Source of the DNA: Mycobacterium barrassiae
GTDB taxonomy: Bacteria; Actinomycetota; Actinomycetes; Mycobacteriales; Mycobacteriaceae
DNA: 64,000 nucleotides
Direction: 5' to 3'
Assembly: GCF_025822765.1 (NCBI RefSeq)
Contig: NZ_JACKUK010000009.1
Location: forward strand, 246,874 to 310,873
A program made the position numbers and the translations under genes. The notes under the pieces are model-generated. The model saw nothing but the letters and a program-made list of their open reading frames with translations. It did no database searches and was not told the DNA's origin. Of this stretch, positions 53,727 through 63,984 are shown piece after piece; position 1 is the stretch's first letter; the number at the start of each line of letters is the position of its first letter.

Positions 53727-55004
53727 TTAACCCGACTGCAGCAGCGCCAGCGGCCCCAACGTGACCAGAGCCCCGACGGCCACCGCGATCAGCGTGCTGC
53801 CGATGTCCTCGGTCTTGCGCACCACCCGGACACCGACGACCAGGCCGAGAATCACCAGGACGGACAGCACCAGCGCGACGATGTTGTTCCACTTCCACAG
53901 CTGGTCGAAAGCGACGAACAACCCCGCGCCGAATGCGACGGCGAAGACGCACTGCCCGACGATCCACACGCCGTGCATGAACGACGACATGGCCCCGCCC
54001 GTTTCGGCCTTCCGGTCGACGGCGATGACTTCTGTGTCGGCGCCAGCGCGGACGGCCCCCTCGTCGTCGCCGGTCGGGCCGCCGAACAAGTCGTCCGCAC
54101 CGGAGCGCAGATAGGACACCGAGCTCTTCGATGCCTCGGTGTCGTCTTCGGCGGCGGCTTCCGTGTCGACAGCGTCGTCGCCCGCTTCAGTTTTCGCATC
54201 CGACCAGTCCAGGGCGAGCTCGTCCTCGACCGGATCCGGATCGGGGCTCATCTCCTCGGCGTCGGGGACGACGCTGAACCGGCGCGAGCCCGGCCGACGC
54301 GGCGGCACGAAGAACGGCAGGTCGACGTCGGTTTCTCGTTGCTTGATGTGGGCGGCGTAGTCGGAAACGGCGCCGGCGTAGTCGTCGTCCGAGTCGTCGG
54401 AGTCGTCGTCGGACTCGTCGGCCTCCTCGGCCTCCTCGGCCTCCTCGGCGTCCTCGGCGTCCTCGGTGTCGGTTTCTGTGGCTTCGGCTTCCTCGGTGTC
54501 GGCTTCCTCGACGTCCGTGGCGTCCTCTGCCTCGGGTGCCTCGGCGTCCGTGGCGTCCTCTGCCTCGGGTGCCTCGGCTTCCGTGGCGTCCTCTGCCTCG
54601 GGTGCCTCGGCTTCCGTGGCCTCGGCTTCAGTCGCTTCGACCTCGGCCTCCTCCTGCTCGACAACGCCGTTGCCGGCAGCGGGGCTGCTCAGGTCGGTGG
54701 ACTCGGTTTCGGGCTGGGCTTCGGCCTCGGCGGCTGGCTGCTCCTCGGCGGCGGGCTGCTCGGGCTCGGCGGGCTCTTCGACGGGTTCCTCGACGGGCTT
54801 TTCGACGACGGGCTCGCGGGCCAGGTCACGGTCGGTGACGATCGGAATTTCACCGGTCAGCTCAGCGACGGAGATGGAGCCGGTGTCACCGCGACGACGC
54901 CTGCGACGCCCACCAGCAGGCGGGGCGCCGATGGTGCCGTTGCGCGCCAGCAACTCCGCAACCGAGATCGGTCGCGTGCTCTGGCTGTCGTCTGATCTAG
55001 TCAT
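53727..55004 (-). CDS. acidic membrane protein with tandem repeats (Rv0497-like)
   Basis: 425 aa. The N-terminus has two copies of an ISVAELL/ISVAELT motif followed by an Arg run. A long Glu/Ala/Thr/Asp region (about residues 70-210) holds [11 protein letters not shown] units repeated in tandem. A folded stretch ([19 protein letters not shown]) is followed by two or three hydrophobic helices at the C-terminus (about 340-420). The M. tuberculosis relative is shorter. Such ISVAELL segments are seen in mycobacterial divisome/cell-wall proteins, but no function is shown here. Confidence 0.75.
   Translation of the reverse strand: MTRSDDSQSTRPISVAELLARNGTIGAPPAGGRRRRRRGDTGSISVAELTGEIPIVTDRDLAREPVVEKPVEEPVEEPAEPEQPAAEEQPAAEAEAQPETESTDLSSPAAGNGVVEQEEAEVEATEAEATEAEAPEAEDATEAEAPEAEDATDAEAPEAEDATDVEEADTEEAEATETDTEDAEDAEEAEEAEEADESDDDSDDSDDDYAGAVSDYAAHIKQRETDVDLPFFVPPRRPGSRRFSVVPDAEEMSPDPDPVEDELALDWSDAKTEAGDDAVDTEAAAEDDTEASKSSVSYLRSGADDLFGGPTGDDEGAVRAGADTEVIAVDRKAETGGAMSSFMHGVWIVGQCVFAVAFGAGLFVAFDQLWKWNNIVALVLSVLVILGLVVGVRVVRKTEDIGSTLIAVAVGALVTLGPLALLQSG
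54529..54627. repeat. three tandem 33-bp repeats inside the Rv0497-like gene
   Basis: The units begin GCCTCGGGTGCCTCGG at 54529, 54562 and 54595. Each is 11 codons long, so copy number can change without breaking the frame. The third unit is incomplete. Confidence 0.9.
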
Positions 55005-55018
55005 CGTCTTTCTGCCGG

Positions 55019-55984
55019 TCAGCGTCGCTGCACGGACGTCTCCACCAAGGCCGTTCCATCGGCCTCGCTGTCGAGTTTCCGCAGAATCAGCCCTTCTCGC
55101 AATGCCCAGGGGCAGATATCCACACTTTCGACATCAAGGGCCTTCATACTCGCCTCAGCTACCAACGCTCCGGCCACGATCTGCGGCGCGCGCTCGGCAC
55201 TCACTCCTTCCAATTCCGCACGGTCAGCCGCGGTCATCCTAGAGATGAATGCTATGAGCTGCCTCAGCCCGGTGGCCGTGAGCGTCCGTTTCACCCGTGG
55301 ACCTGCCCCGGACGGGGCCGCGCCGGTGAGGCGGGCCAGCGAACGGAATGTCTTCGACGTCGCCACCGCCAGATCCGGCGGACCTGCCTTGAGCATCTCG
55401 GCGCCCGCGTCAGCAAGCTCCGTCGCCAACCAATCGCGAAGCATCGCGACGCGGCGCCGGCCCGGTGGATCGTCGGGTAGCCACTCCCGGGTCAGCCTGC
55501 CCGCGCCGAGCGGCAGCGACAGCGCCACCTCGGGCTCCTCGTCGACACCGTTCGACAGTTCCAACGAGCCGCCGCCGATGTCGATGTTGATGATGCGTCC
55601 CGCGCTCCAGCCGTACCACCGGCGCACCGCGAGGAACGTCAGCCGGGACTCGTCGACCCCGGTGAGCACCTGCAGCGCGACACCGGTCTCGGCGTGCACC
55701 CTGGCGAGGACTTCTTCGGAGTTCTTCGCATCGCGGACAGCGGAGGTGGCGAAGGCCATCAGCTCGGCGCAGCCCGAACTCGCCGCGATCTTGGAGAACT
55801 CGTCGAGGGTGCCGATCAACTTGTCGGCGCCCTTGCGGGTGAGCTTGCCGTTGCTGTCGATCGCCTCGGCCAGGCGCAGCGCGGCTTTGGTGGAACTCAT
55901 CGGTGTCGGATGGCCGCCGCGACGCGCGTCCACCACGAGGAGGTGGACGGTATTGCTGCCGACATCCAGCACGCCTAATCGCAC
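55019..55984 (-). CDS. ppx: exopolyphosphatase / pppGpp phosphohydrolase family (Ppx1-like)
   Basis: 321 aa, GTG start. Actin-like ATPase fold: [20 protein letters not shown] at the N-terminus, [13 protein letters not shown], and [16 protein letters not shown] in the second domain. Short form without a C-terminal HD domain, as in Rv0496. It removes terminal phosphate from short polyphosphate; in mycobacteria it may affect (p)ppGpp balance. Divergent from the Cys-rich gene across 33 bp, a short shared promoter. Confidence 0.9.
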   Translation of the reverse strand: MRLGVLDVGSNTVHLLVVDARRGGHPTPMSSTKAALRLAEAIDSNGKLTRKGADKLIGTLDEFSKIAASSGCAELMAFATSAVRDAKNSEEVLARVHAETGVALQVLTGVDESRLTFLAVRRWYGWSAGRIINIDIGGGSLELSNGVDEEPEVALSLPLGAGRLTREWLPDDPPGRRRVAMLRDWLATELADAGAEMLKAGPPDLAVATSKTFRSLARLTGAAPSGAGPRVKRTLTATGLRQLIAFISRMTAADRAELEGVSAERAPQIVAGALVAEASMKALDVESVDICPWALREGLILRKLDSEADGTALVETSVQRR

Positions 55985-56017
55985 CCTTTCAACCTAATGG
56001 GTTTACCGTTGAAAACT

Positions 56018-56794
56018 GTGAGCGCATCGCATCCCGGTGAGGTTGAACTCGACTTTGCCCGCGAGTGGGTCGAGTTCTACGACCCTGACAACCCCGAACA
56101 TCTGATCGCCGCGGACATGACCTGGCTGCTGTCCCGGTGGACGTGCGTGTTCGGCACGCCCGCCTGCCAGGGGACGGTGGAAGGCAGACCCGACGACGGC
56201 TGCTGCTCGCACGGCGCGTTCATGTCCGACAAGGACGACATCGCCAACCTGGACGCTGCGGTCAAACTCCTGACCGACGAGGATTGGCAGTACCGCGAAA
56301 AGGGGCTCGGCAAAAAGGGCTACCTCGAGATGGACGAGTACGACGACAAGCCCAATCTGCGCACCCGAAAATACAAGGGCGCCTGCATCTTTCTGAACCG
56401 CCCCGGCTTCCCTGGCGGTATCGGATGCGCGCTGCACTCGAAGGCGCTCAAGATTGGTGTCGAGCCGATGACGCTGAAGCCCGAGGTGTGTTGGCAGCTG
56501 CCGATCCGCCGTACTCAGGAATGGGTGGAACGTCCTGACGGCAGCGAGATCCTCAAGACGTGGATCACCGAATACGACCGGCGCGGCTGGGGCGAGGGTG
56601 GCGCCGACTTGCACTGGTACTGCACGGGCGACCCGAATGCGCACGTCGGGAAGAAGCAGGTGTGGGAGTCCTACCGTCCCGAACTCACCGAGCTGATCGG
56701 CGAGAAGGCTTATGCCGAGTTGGCCGCAATGTGTAAGCGGCGCAGCGCCTTAGGGCTGATCGCCGTGCATCCCGCGACACGCGCCGCCGAATAA
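56018..56794 (+). CDS. cysteine-rich conserved protein (Rv0495c-like)
   Basis: 258 aa from GTG 56018 (ATG 55997 is possible). Nine cysteines in characteristic positions: [63 protein letters not shown] and MCKRR. This pattern resembles metal- or FeS-binding YkgJ/DUF3109-type proteins, but I cannot prove the family. Cytosolic, no signal peptide. Divergent from ppx and convergent with regX3 through a palindrome. Confidence 0.82.
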   Translation: MSASHPGEVELDFAREWVEFYDPDNPEHLIAADMTWLLSRWTCVFGTPACQGTVEGRPDDGCCSHGAFMSDKDDIANLDAAVKLLTDEDWQYREKGLGKKGYLEMDEYDDKPNLRTRKYKGACIFLNRPGFPGGIGCALHSKALKIGVEPMTLKPEVCWQLPIRRTQEWVERPDGSEILKTWITEYDRRGWGEGGADLHWYCTGDPNAHVGKKQVWESYRPELTELIGEKAYAELAAMCKRRSALGLIAVHPATRAAE

Positions 56795-56797
56795 CTA

Positions 56798-56850
56798 GCG
56801 ATTTCGGCGTGACTGGTCTCGCTGAGCGAGACTAAGCACGCCGAAATCGC
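56798..56850. terminator. bidirectional palindrome, class A copy 2
   Basis: Outer arms GCGATTTCGGCGTG (56798-56811) and reverse complement 56837-56850 pair over 14 bp; inner hairpin GTCTCGC-TGA-GCGAGAC at 56816-56832. It lies between the convergent Rv0495c-like and regX3 genes. Compared with 12622-12670 the inner stem has a paired A-T to T-A exchange. Confidence 0.75.
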
Positions 56851-56859
56851 TGAAAAACG

Positions 56860-57546
56860 CTAGCCCTCGAGCTTGTAGCCCAGGCCGCGGACCGTAATCA
56901 GGTGCACCGGATTCGCGGGGTCGGCCTCGATCTTCGACCGCAGCCGCTTCACATGCACGTCAAGAGTCTTTGTGTCGCCGACATAGTCGGCGCCCCACAC
57001 CCGGTCGATGAGTTGACCGCGCGTCAGCACCCGGCCGCTGTTGCGCATCAGATACTCGAGCAGGTCGAACTCCTTGAGTGGCAACGTGATCGGATCACCG
57101 TTGACCGACACGACGTGCCGCTCGACATCCATCCGCACCGGCCCGGCCTCGAGCACACCATCGCCGATCCCGTTGTCGTCGTTGTCGTTACCGCGACGCA
57201 GCACCGCGCGGATACGCGCAATCAGCTCCCGTGCCGAGTACGGCTTGGTGACATAGTCGTCGGCTCCGAGCTCGAGCCCCACGACCTTGTCGATCTCGCT
57301 GTCCCGCGCCGTCACCATGATGACGGGAACGCTTGAGCGCAAACGCAATTGCTTGCACACATCAGTGCCGCTCATCCCCGGAAGCATCAGGTCCAGCAGG
57401 ACGATGTCGGCACCGGCCCGCTCGAACTCGGCCAGGGCCGAGGGCCCGTCGGCCACCACAGTGGCCTCGAAGCCCTCCTTGCGCAGGAGAAAGGCCAGGG
57501 GATCGGCCAAGGACTCTTCGTCCTCCACGATCAACACGCTGGTCAT
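56860..57546 (-). CDS. regX3: phosphate-responsive response regulator RegX3
   Basis: 228 aa. OmpR-family: acidic pocket VEDEES, phospho-Asp52 in LLDLMLPG, Lys in VTKPYSA, and a winged helix with [17 protein letters not shown]. Partner of SenX3 and known in mycobacteria to control phosphate uptake genes and virulence functions. The two genes overlap by 4 nt (senX3 stop at 57543). The 3' end faces a class A palindrome. Confidence 0.95.
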   Translation of the reverse strand: MTSVLIVEDEESLADPLAFLLRKEGFEATVVADGPSALAEFERAGADIVLLDLMLPGMSGTDVCKQLRLRSSVPVIMVTARDSEIDKVVGLELGADDYVTKPYSARELIARIRAVLRRGNDNDDNGIGDGVLEAGPVRMDVERHVVSVNGDPITLPLKEFDLLEYLMRNSGRVLTRGQLIDRVWGADYVGDTKTLDVHVKRLRSKIEADPANPVHLITVRGLGYKLEG

Positions 57547-58742
57547 CTGTCTAGCTGGTCCTCTCGTTCGTCGTGCACTTCTGGGTCTTCGTCACCCTTG
57601 GGGAACGCCGGAATCGACAGGGTGAACGTCGATCCCGTGCCCGGCTGACTCCACAGCCGGATCGATCCGTTGTGATTGGCGGCGACGTGTTTGACGATCG
57701 CCAATCCGAGCCCGGTGCCGCCGGTGGCCCGGGACCGCGCCTTGTCGACGCGGAAGAACCGTTCGAACACCCGCTCCTGATCGGCGCTTGCGATGCCGAT
57801 ACCGCGGTCGGTGACGGCGATTTCGATGTTGTCGCCGCGACGACGCCTGCTGATCGACACCGACGAACCGTTGGGCGAGTACGCGATGGCGTTCGAAACC
57901 AGGTTGGCGATCGCGGTGACCAACAGCGCCTGATCGCCGAGCACGCGGTATCCCGTCGGCGCATCGGTGGTGATCGCGATGTCGGCGTTATCGGCGGCCA
58001 CCTTGTACCGCGACAGCGCCTCCGCGACGACGGTGTCGACGTCGACGGATTCGAGGTCGGGCAACGGCTCGGCGCCCTGCAGCCGCGACAGCTCGATCAG
58101 CTCACCGACCATGTTGGCCAGCCTGTTGGACTCGGTCAGCATCTTCTCGGCGAACCGGCGCACCGTCTCCGGGTCGTCCGCCGATGCCAGCACCGCCTCG
58201 GCGAGCACACCCATCGCGCCGACCGGGGTCTTGAGTTCATGGCTGACGTTGGCGACGAAGTCGCGGCGGGTCGCCTCCATCCGGGCGTGTTCGGACTGAT
58301 CGTCGACGTAGACGACGGCGAAGCGGCGGTCCTGCTCGGTCAGCAGGCGGACGTGACCGCGCACCGACAGCCCGGAGCGGCCAGGATGCGCACGCTTCCG
58401 CGGAGATAAGTCGACCTCGACGTCCTCGCCCGTGGTCAGGGTGCGTTCGGCCGCCAGCCAGGCGCGGTTGTCGAGCAGCCGGTCGCGGACCAGCCCCAGC
58501 TCGCGAGCCCGGTCGTTGGTGTAGACCACGTCACGGTAGGTGTCGACCACGACGATCCCGACTGGCGACTGCGACACGATGTGGGCGAGCATCTGCGAGA
58601 CGGTGATGCCCGTCTGCGCGGTGGCCCTGCGCTGCCTGCGCTCCTGCAGACGGGGTGCCAGCCCCGTCCCGAGCGCCACCCCGATCACCAGGGTGAGCAG
58701 TGCGACGGATGCTGCGAGCAGCACCGCCGTTAGCACACTCAC
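57543..58742 (-). CDS. senX3: phosphate-sensing histidine kinase SenX3
   Basis: 399 aa, GTG start. Two N-terminal hydrophobic stretches (one clear helix at about residues 4-28), a PAS domain ([18 protein letters not shown]), H-box [15 protein letters not shown] with His168, N-box [16 protein letters not shown]1 TDRGIGIA and G2 [12 protein letters not shown]. Acts as kinase/phosphatase on RegX3. There is no MIRU repeat between senX3 and regX3, unlike M. tuberculosis. Confidence 0.95.
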   Translation of the reverse strand: MSVLTAVLLAASVALLTLVIGVALGTGLAPRLQERRQRRATAQTGITVSQMLAHIVSQSPVGIVVVDTYRDVVYTNDRARELGLVRDRLLDNRAWLAAERTLTTGEDVEVDLSPRKRAHPGRSGLSVRGHVRLLTEQDRRFAVVYVDDQSEHARMEATRRDFVANVSHELKTPVGAMGVLAEAVLASADDPETVRRFAEKMLTESNRLANMVGELIELSRLQGAEPLPDLESVDVDTVVAEALSRYKVAADNADIAITTDAPTGYRVLGDQALLVTAIANLVSNAIAYSPNGSSVSISRRRRGDNIEIAVTDRGIGIASADQERVFERFFRVDKARSRATGGTGLGLAIVKHVAANHNGSIRLWSQPGTGSTFTLSIPAFPKGDEDPEVHDEREDQLDR

Positions 58743-58883
58743 GCGAAAATCGTACGCATCCGGTGAACGTCATCCCAGCAGCGTGCGGCCAAACCGGGAC
58801 ATGTCACACAAGGAATCGCCGAAATTCGAACCCCGGCTGTCCGCTGTTAACCCGCCGTTTGCCGGCGCGATCGATTTCGGGGC
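58743..58883. promoter_or_regulatory. senX3 upstream region with one PHO-box-like half site
   Basis: 141 bp between senX3 and gpm1. On the minus strand GTTCACC (about 58761-58767) resembles the core of actinobacterial phosphate-box half sites; a second properly spaced copy is not evident. Offered only as a possible RegX3 contact. Confidence 0.3.
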
Positions 58884-59633
58884 TTACTTCGCGCCCTGCG
58901 CCGCCACTGCGGCCGCGCCGGCCGCTGCCGCCTCCGGATCCAGGTAGGTGCCTCCGATGACCTTCGGCTTGAGGTCGCCGTCGAGGTCGTAGCGCAGCGG
59001 AATGCCGGTGGGGATGTTGAGGCCGACGACGTCCTCGTCCGACATCCCGTCCAGGTACTTCACCAGCGCGCGCAGCGAGTTGCCGTGGGCGGCGATCAGC
59101 ACCGTCTTGCCGGCGCGCAGGTCGGGTTCGATCGTGCTGGTGTAGTAGGGCACGAACCGCTCGACGACGTCCTTGAGGCATTCGGTGAGCGGCGTTCCGC
59201 CCTCGATGTCGGCGTAGCGCGGGTCGCCGTCCTGGCTGTAGGTGCTGCCCGGCTCGATGGGCGGTGGCGGGGTGTCGTAGCTGCGACGCCACTTCATGAA
59301 CTGATCGTCGCCGTACTTCTCCTTGGTCTCCGCCTTGTTCAGACCCTGCAGCGCGCCGTAGTGCCGCTCGTTGAGCCGCCAGTCGCGGTGCACCGGAATC
59401 CAGTGCCGGTCGGCGGCGTCCAGCGCGAGATTCGCGGTGGTGATCGCCCGGCGCAACAGCGATGTGTACAGCACGTCGGGCAGGCGATCGAGTTCCTTGA
59501 TCAGCTCACCGGCGCGCACCGCCTCGGCCCTGCCCTTGTCGGTGAGGTCGACATCGACCCAGCCGGTGAACAGGTTCAGCGCGTTCCACTCGCTCTCACC
59601 GTGGCGGAGCAGGATCAGCGTGGAGTCTCCCAT
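58884..59633 (-). CDS. gpm1: 2,3-bisphosphoglycerate-dependent phosphoglycerate mutase
   Basis: 249 aa. Glycolytic mutase: phospho-His11 in [12 protein letters not shown], then [30 protein letters not shown] (full mutase loop) and the second His in [14 protein letters not shown]. Length and loops fit dPGM enzymes, unlike the short relative at 25.7 kb. An Ala-rich tail follows. 10 bp after the YbjN gene in the same direction; neighbour of senX3 as in M. tuberculosis. Confidence 0.95.
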   Translation of the reverse strand: MGDSTLILLRHGESEWNALNLFTGWVDVDLTDKGRAEAVRAGELIKELDRLPDVLYTSLLRRAITTANLALDAADRHWIPVHRDWRLNERHYGALQGLNKAETKEKYGDDQFMKWRRSYDTPPPPIEPGSTYSQDGDPRYADIEGGTPLTECLKDVVERFVPYYTSTIEPDLRAGKTVLIAAHGNSLRALVKYLDGMSDEDVVGLNIPTGIPLRYDLDGDLKPKVIGGTYLDPEAAAAGAAAVAAQGAK

Positions 59634-59643
59634 GCCGAAGAGA

Positions 59644-60171
59644 CTATCTTGAGGCCGATTCCCCGTCGTCTTCGTCGTCGTCGTCGATCAGGTGAGCGAA
59701 GGCCTGCAGGTTCTTCAGCGACTCGCCGCGCGACACCCGCCACTCCCACTCCTTCTGGATCGACGACCGAAAACCCAACTCCAGCAACGTGTTGAAGTCC
59801 GCATCGACGGCCTCGAGCACCTGCCCGAGCACCCGGTCGATCTCGTCGGGGGTGACCGAGGCCAGCGCCATCCGGCCGACGAGGTAGATGTCGCCGACGT
59901 TGTCGAGCGTGTACGCGACGCCGTAGAGACGGCGATTCCGCTTCAGCAGAAAGCGGTAGACGCCCTCGTGGTTCTCGTCGGGCTTGCGGCAGACGAACGC
60001 CTCGACGCGCACCGAGTGTTCACCGATGGACAGGATGGTGTTGGTCTTCAGCCGCCGCTCGCCGGGCAGTTCGACGATGATGCCGGGCAGCCCGCCGTGC
60101 GCGCCCTCGTGGCGGGTGCAGACGAGGCCGTTCTCCTTGCAGGTCTGCTCGATGATCTCCGCAGCGTTCAC
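59644..60171 (-). CDS. YbjN-domain protein (Rv0487-like)
   Basis: 175 aa from GTG 60171. YbjN fold: [53 protein letters not shown] and [20 protein letters not shown]. Such proteins are chaperone-like and of unclear role. The C-terminus is acidic ([14 protein letters not shown]). GTGA overlaps the mshA stop by 4 nt, so it is translated together with mshA. Confidence 0.88.
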   Translation of the reverse strand: MNAAEIIEQTCKENGLVCTRHEGAHGGLPGIIVELPGERRLKTNTILSIGEHSVRVEAFVCRKPDENHEGVYRFLLKRNRRLYGVAYTLDNVGDIYLVGRMALASVTPDEIDRVLGQVLEAVDADFNTLLELGFRSSIQKEWEWRVSRGESLKNLQAFAHLIDDDDEDDGESASR

Positions 60172-61511
60172 GCCCGGACCCCGCGGCGGATCGTGAATCG
60201 CCTGCCGCTGCGCCGCGCCGCGACGTCCTTGCGCTGACGTGCGCGGTAGTCGGCGTTCGCGCGGCCGTAGCTTTCCAGCAGGGCGTCGACGGTGTGGGCC
60301 CACGAGAACGTGGCGGCGTGCTCGACGGCGGCGGCACGCATGGTGTCGGGGCCGCGGTCCAGCAGGGCGCCGATCGCCTTGGCCCAGTCGTCGACGTCGT
60401 GGCCGTCGACCAACGTCCCGGTGACACCGTCGCGCACCGCGACCGGCAGCCCGCCGACGGCGGCGGCCACCACCGGGATACCGCAGGCCTGTGCTTCGAT
60501 CGCGACGAGTCCGAATGACTCCGAATAGCTGGGCACGGCAACCAGATCGGCGGCACGGTACACGTCGACCAGTCGATCGCGCGGCTGCGGCGGCAGGAAC
60601 GTCACATGTGCGGAGATACCCAGTTCCTCGGCCAGTCGAATCAACGACTCGGGTGCGGCCAGTCCGCTGCCGGACGGTCCGCCCGCGACCAGTACGCGCA
60701 GCGCGCTGAAACGGTCGGTGAGCCGGGCGGCGGCGCGCAGCAGCACATCGGGTGCCTTGAGCGGCTGGATCCGCCCCACGAATGCCAGCACCTGCTCGTC
60801 GTCGGCGAGGCCGAGTGCGGCGCGGGCGGCGGCGCGGTCGCCGGGCGTGAACAGTTCGAGGTCGACACCGGGGTGCACCACGTCGATGCGGGCCGGGTCG
60901 GCGTGGTGTAGCGAAACCAGTTGCTGCGCTTCGGTTTCGGTGTTGACGATCAACCGGTCCGCCTCGTCGACCACCTGTTGTTCTCCGACCGCGCGCAACG
61001 GCGGCTCGGGGGCGTCGCCGTCGGCCAGCGCCGCGTTCTTCACCGCGGCCAGCGTGTGCGCCGTGTGCACGAGCGGCACCGCCCACCGATCCCGTGCCAG
61101 CCAACCGACCTGACCCGACAGCCAGTAGTGCGAATGCACGATGTCGTAATACCCGGGCTCATGGGTGGCCTCGGCCCGCAGTACGCCGGCGGTGAAGGCG
61201 CACAACTGGGTGGGCAGGTCGTATTTGTCGAGCCCTTCGAACGGGCCGGCGACGACATTGCGGACCAGCACCCGGGGCGCGACGTGGACGACGGGGGCAT
61301 CGGTCGACGACGTGGCCCTGGTGAAGATCTCCACCTCGACACCGCGCCTGGCCATCTGCAGCGCGCTCTGCAGGACGTAGACGTTCATCCCGCCTGCGTC
61401 GCCGGTACCGGGCTGCGCCAACGGCGACGTGTGCACCGACAAGACGGCTACGCGTCGAGGAACCACTAGACCGGCGATGTCCGATCGGCTCAGATCCGTG
61501 GCTGGGCGCAC
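60168..61511 (-). CDS. mshA: D-inositol-3-phosphate glycosyltransferase MshA
   Basis: 447 aa, GTG start. First enzyme of mycothiol synthesis: joins UDP-GlcNAc and inositol-3-phosphate. GT-B family 4: [71 protein letters not shown] and the donor motif [20 protein letters not shown]. Forms an operon with ybjN-like and gpm1. Presence supports an actinobacterial, mycothiol-producing host. Confidence 0.95.
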   Translation of the reverse strand: MRPATDLSRSDIAGLVVPRRVAVLSVHTSPLAQPGTGDAGGMNVYVLQSALQMARRGVEVEIFTRATSSTDAPVVHVAPRVLVRNVVAGPFEGLDKYDLPTQLCAFTAGVLRAEATHEPGYYDIVHSHYWLSGQVGWLARDRWAVPLVHTAHTLAAVKNAALADGDAPEPPLRAVGEQQVVDEADRLIVNTETEAQQLVSLHHADPARIDVVHPGVDLELFTPGDRAAARAALGLADDEQVLAFVGRIQPLKAPDVLLRAAARLTDRFSALRVLVAGGPSGSGLAAPESLIRLAEELGISAHVTFLPPQPRDRLVDVYRAADLVAVPSYSESFGLVAIEAQACGIPVVAAAVGGLPVAVRDGVTGTLVDGHDVDDWAKAIGALLDRGPDTMRAAAVEHAATFSWAHTVDALLESYGRANADYRARQRKDVAARRSGRRFTIRRGVRA

Positions 61512-61547
61512 ACAGTCATGTCTACACCGTGCGGGGACGGCGGCTCG

Positions 61548-62849
61548 TCACGCACTCACTTCGGGGCGCCGGTTCAGTGCCCGCTTCATCGCGCCGATGG
61601 GATCGGCATAGAGCCCGACGAGGGACACCACGCCTGCACCGGCCTCCTGCACCCGGTTGCCGAACGCCGTCAGCCGGATCTGCCGCGGTGGCATCACCGA
61701 CCGCGCCGCGTAGGCCGCCTCCACCAGTTCCATGCCCTCCGGATATTCGGTGAAGGCCTGGCCACCGACCACGAGGTCGTCGGGATTGAGCAGGTCGCGC
61801 AGCAGGGCGACAGCCTCGCCCAGCACCCTCGCCCGCTCGGCGAGCAGCGCCTGCGCTTGCTCGTTGCCTCCCCTGGCGGCCCGCAGCACCGCCGACATCG
61901 TCGACGACGGTCCGTCGCCTGCGATGATGCGTGCCTTACGGGCGGCGATCAGCACAGCCTCGTCGCTCACGGTGGACTCCAGCTGGCCGGTGCCACCCAG
62001 GAGTTCGGAGTGGGCGGGCAACGCGGCGATGGTGCCGGGTCCGCTGGCGGGTGAGTGCACCCGTCCGCCGATGGACAGCGCGTAGCCCACGGTCTCGCGG
62101 GCGTAGACGTAAAGGCTGGTCGAGCTGGCTGTGGGCGCACCGCCCGCGATCTCGTTGACCGGCAGTCGGCGGGCCCCGAGCAGCAGTTCCGCACCGGCCA
62201 TCGCGTCGACGTGGGATGCGACCGACACCGGCAGTCCGAGCGCCTCGGCGAGCACCGGTCCGACAGGGGCGTCCGACCAGCCCAGCCGCGGATGGTCGAG
62301 GTAGCCCGTCGCGCTGTCGACAACACCGCCCGCGGCGACGCCCACCCACAGCGGGCGACGGCGGTGCCAGCGGGCGAGATAGCGGCGGGCACTGGCGGCG
62401 AGCGAGGCCAGCGCGGCGGCCTGCGGTCCCCGCGGAGTCGGCGTCTCGACCACATCGAGCGTGCGGCCGAACAGGTCGGTGGCGACGATGCTGGTGGTAC
62501 GGGCACCGATGTGGATGCCCAGCGTCAGATACGGCTCGTGGTTGACCTCGACCGGGACGCGCGGGCGGCCGATGGCGCCGGAGACGGCCAGGTCAGCGCG
62601 TTCCCGCAGCACACCCGCGTCTAGCAGCGCGGTGACCTGACGGTTGACCGTCGCGATACTGAGCTGGGTGACTTGGGCGATGACGTCACGGGCGATCGGA
62701 CCGCGCAGGCGGGCCGCCCCGAACACGGATCCCGCCGCGGCCTCGGCCACCCGCAGCGACGGTGCGACGACGTGGTGGCGGGCCAGCAACGCACGCTTGG
62801 CGTGAGCGGCGGAAGAGGGCTTACGAAGAGTGGCGGTTGCAGTGCGCAC
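61548..62849 (-). CDS. ROK-family transcriptional regulator (Rv0485-like)
   Basis: 433 aa from GTG 62849 with AAGGA 8 nt upstream; a longer frame exists but lacks family similarity. N-terminal winged helix (TQLSIATVNRQVTALLDAG), then a ROK sugar-kinase-like domain with LGIHIGARTTSIVATDL, VGVAAGGVVDSATG and LVVGGQAFTEYPEG. The zinc-binding Cys cluster of typical ROK proteins is missing. In M. tuberculosis it affects PE/PPE expression. 36 bp before mshA, and divergent from the SDR gene. Confidence 0.86.
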   Translation of the reverse strand: MRTATATLRKPSSAAHAKRALLARHHVVAPSLRVAEAAAGSVFGAARLRGPIARDVIAQVTQLSIATVNRQVTALLDAGVLRERADLAVSGAIGRPRVPVEVNHEPYLTLGIHIGARTTSIVATDLFGRTLDVVETPTPRGPQAAALASLAASARRYLARWHRRRPLWVGVAAGGVVDSATGYLDHPRLGWSDAPVGPVLAEALGLPVSVASHVDAMAGAELLLGARRLPVNEIAGGAPTASSTSLYVYARETVGYALSIGGRVHSPASGPGTIAALPAHSELLGGTGQLESTVSDEAVLIAARKARIIAGDGPSSTMSAVLRAARGGNEQAQALLAERARVLGEAVALLRDLLNPDDLVVGGQAFTEYPEGMELVEAAYAARSVMPPRQIRLTAFGNRVQEAGAGVVSLVGLYADPIGAMKRALNRRPEVSA

Positions 62850-63025
62850 AGGGATTGTCCTTTTGTGAAGTCGGCCGGTGGGTTCGGTGCCGCACCCGGC
62901 GACTGTCAATCAGGACAGCGGAATCAGGAGCGGCGAAGTGCGCAACAACAACAGTGCCGCGTGATGCGGGCGGCCTGACTCCTGGACATAGGGGTGAACT
63001 TAGCACGCCAACTAAAGTTGGGCCT

Positions 63026-63784
63026 ATGACGACACCAGAGACCGACAAGCGCGTCGCGGTGGTCACCGGCGCCAGCGCCGGGATCGGTGCGGCAACTGCG
63101 AAAACCCTTGCAGCCCTTGGCTTTCATGTGGTTTGCGCAGCCCGCCGCGCCGAGCCCATCAAGGCCCTTGCCGAGGAGATCGGCGGCACCGCAATTGTGA
63201 CGGACGTCACTAATGCGGATTCCGTCAAAGCCCTGGCAGACAGCCTGAACAGGGTCGATGTCCTGGTGAACAACGCGGGCGGGGCGCGCGGACTGGACCC
63301 GATCGCAGAAGCCGATATCGAGCACTGGCGGTGGATGTGGGAGGCCAATGTGCTCGGCACGCTGCTGGTCACCCGTGCGCTGCTGCCGAAGCTGATCGAC
63401 TCCGGTGACGGGCTGATCGTCACGGTCACGTCGATTGCGGCGGTGGAGATCTACGACAACGGCGGCGGCTACACCTCCGCCAAGCACGCCCAGGGCGTAC
63501 TGCATCGCACCCTGCGCAGCGAGCTACTCGGAAAACCGGTGCGGCTCACCGAAGTTGCGCCGGGCATGGTGAAGACCGACTTCTCGCTGAACCGGTTCGA
63601 GGGCGACGAGGAGCGCGCGGCGAAGGTCTACGAAGGTGTCACGCCGCTGGTAGCCGAGGACATCGCCGAGGTGATCGGGTTCGTTGCCAGTCGCCCGTCG
63701 CACGTCGACTTGGATCTGATCGTGGTGAGGCCGCGCGATCAGGTCAGCGGGGCGAGCGGATCCCGTTTCAACCGCCAGACCTAG
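63026..63784 (+). CDS. short-chain dehydrogenase/reductase (Rv0484c-like)
   Basis: 252 aa from ATG 63026. Classical SDR: VVTGASAGIGAATAKTLA for NAD(P) binding, VLVNNAGGARG, catalytic Ser in VTSIAAVEIYD, and Tyr/Lys in YTSAKHAQGVLH. The Arg pair in CAARRAEP suggests NADP. Substrate unknown; YdfG-like enzymes handle 3-hydroxy acids. Divergent from the ROK regulator (176 bp between). Confidence 0.92.
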   Translation: MTTPETDKRVAVVTGASAGIGAATAKTLAALGFHVVCAARRAEPIKALAEEIGGTAIVTDVTNADSVKALADSLNRVDVLVNNAGGARGLDPIAEADIEHWRWMWEANVLGTLLVTRALLPKLIDSGDGLIVTVTSIAAVEIYDNGGGYTSAKHAQGVLHRTLRSELLGKPVRLTEVAPGMVKTDFSLNRFEGDEERAAKVYEGVTPLVAEDIAEVIGFVASRPSHVDLDLIVVRPRDQVSGASGSRFNRQT

Positions 63785-63797
63785 AGCCGACAGCCGT

Positions 63798-63867
63798 TCA
63801 CAATGTCAGCCTGAGAGCGTCGCCGTGCACATATAGCCTCGGCCGCGCTGTCAGCACGACATTGTGA
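63798..63867. terminator. inverted repeat downstream of the SDR gene
   Basis: TCACAATGTC at 63798-63807 and its reverse complement at 63858-63867, 50 bases apart. It begins 14 bases after the SDR stop. Long loop, no U-tract; termination is only probable. Confidence 0.45.
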
Positions 63868-63898
63868 GTCCGAGCCCTAGACGGTATGGAGGCTGACT

Positions 63899-63915
63899 CG
63901 AGGCCGAAGGCCTCG
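63899..63915. other. small GC hairpin in the last spacer
   Basis: CGAGGCC-GAA-GGCCTCG, 7-bp stem with a three-base loop. It lies in the 63785-64000 spacer, which otherwise holds no convincing gene. Confidence 0.4.
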
Positions 63916-63984
63916 GGCTGCAAATGGACGTGGGTTGCCGATCGCGGGTGAACACTCGCATCGGTAGAGCCACAGTTGCAGATC

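Noticed and set aside
52161-54995. 944-codon plus-strand open frame
   Set aside because: Antisense shadow of three well-supported minus-strand genes; the Gly/Leu-rich repeats are the mirror of Asp/Glu codons.
54466-55242. Long plus-strand frame antisense to the Rv0497-like gene and ppx
   Set aside because: Ser/Ala-only composition caused by reading the acidic repeats backwards; no start signal or domain.
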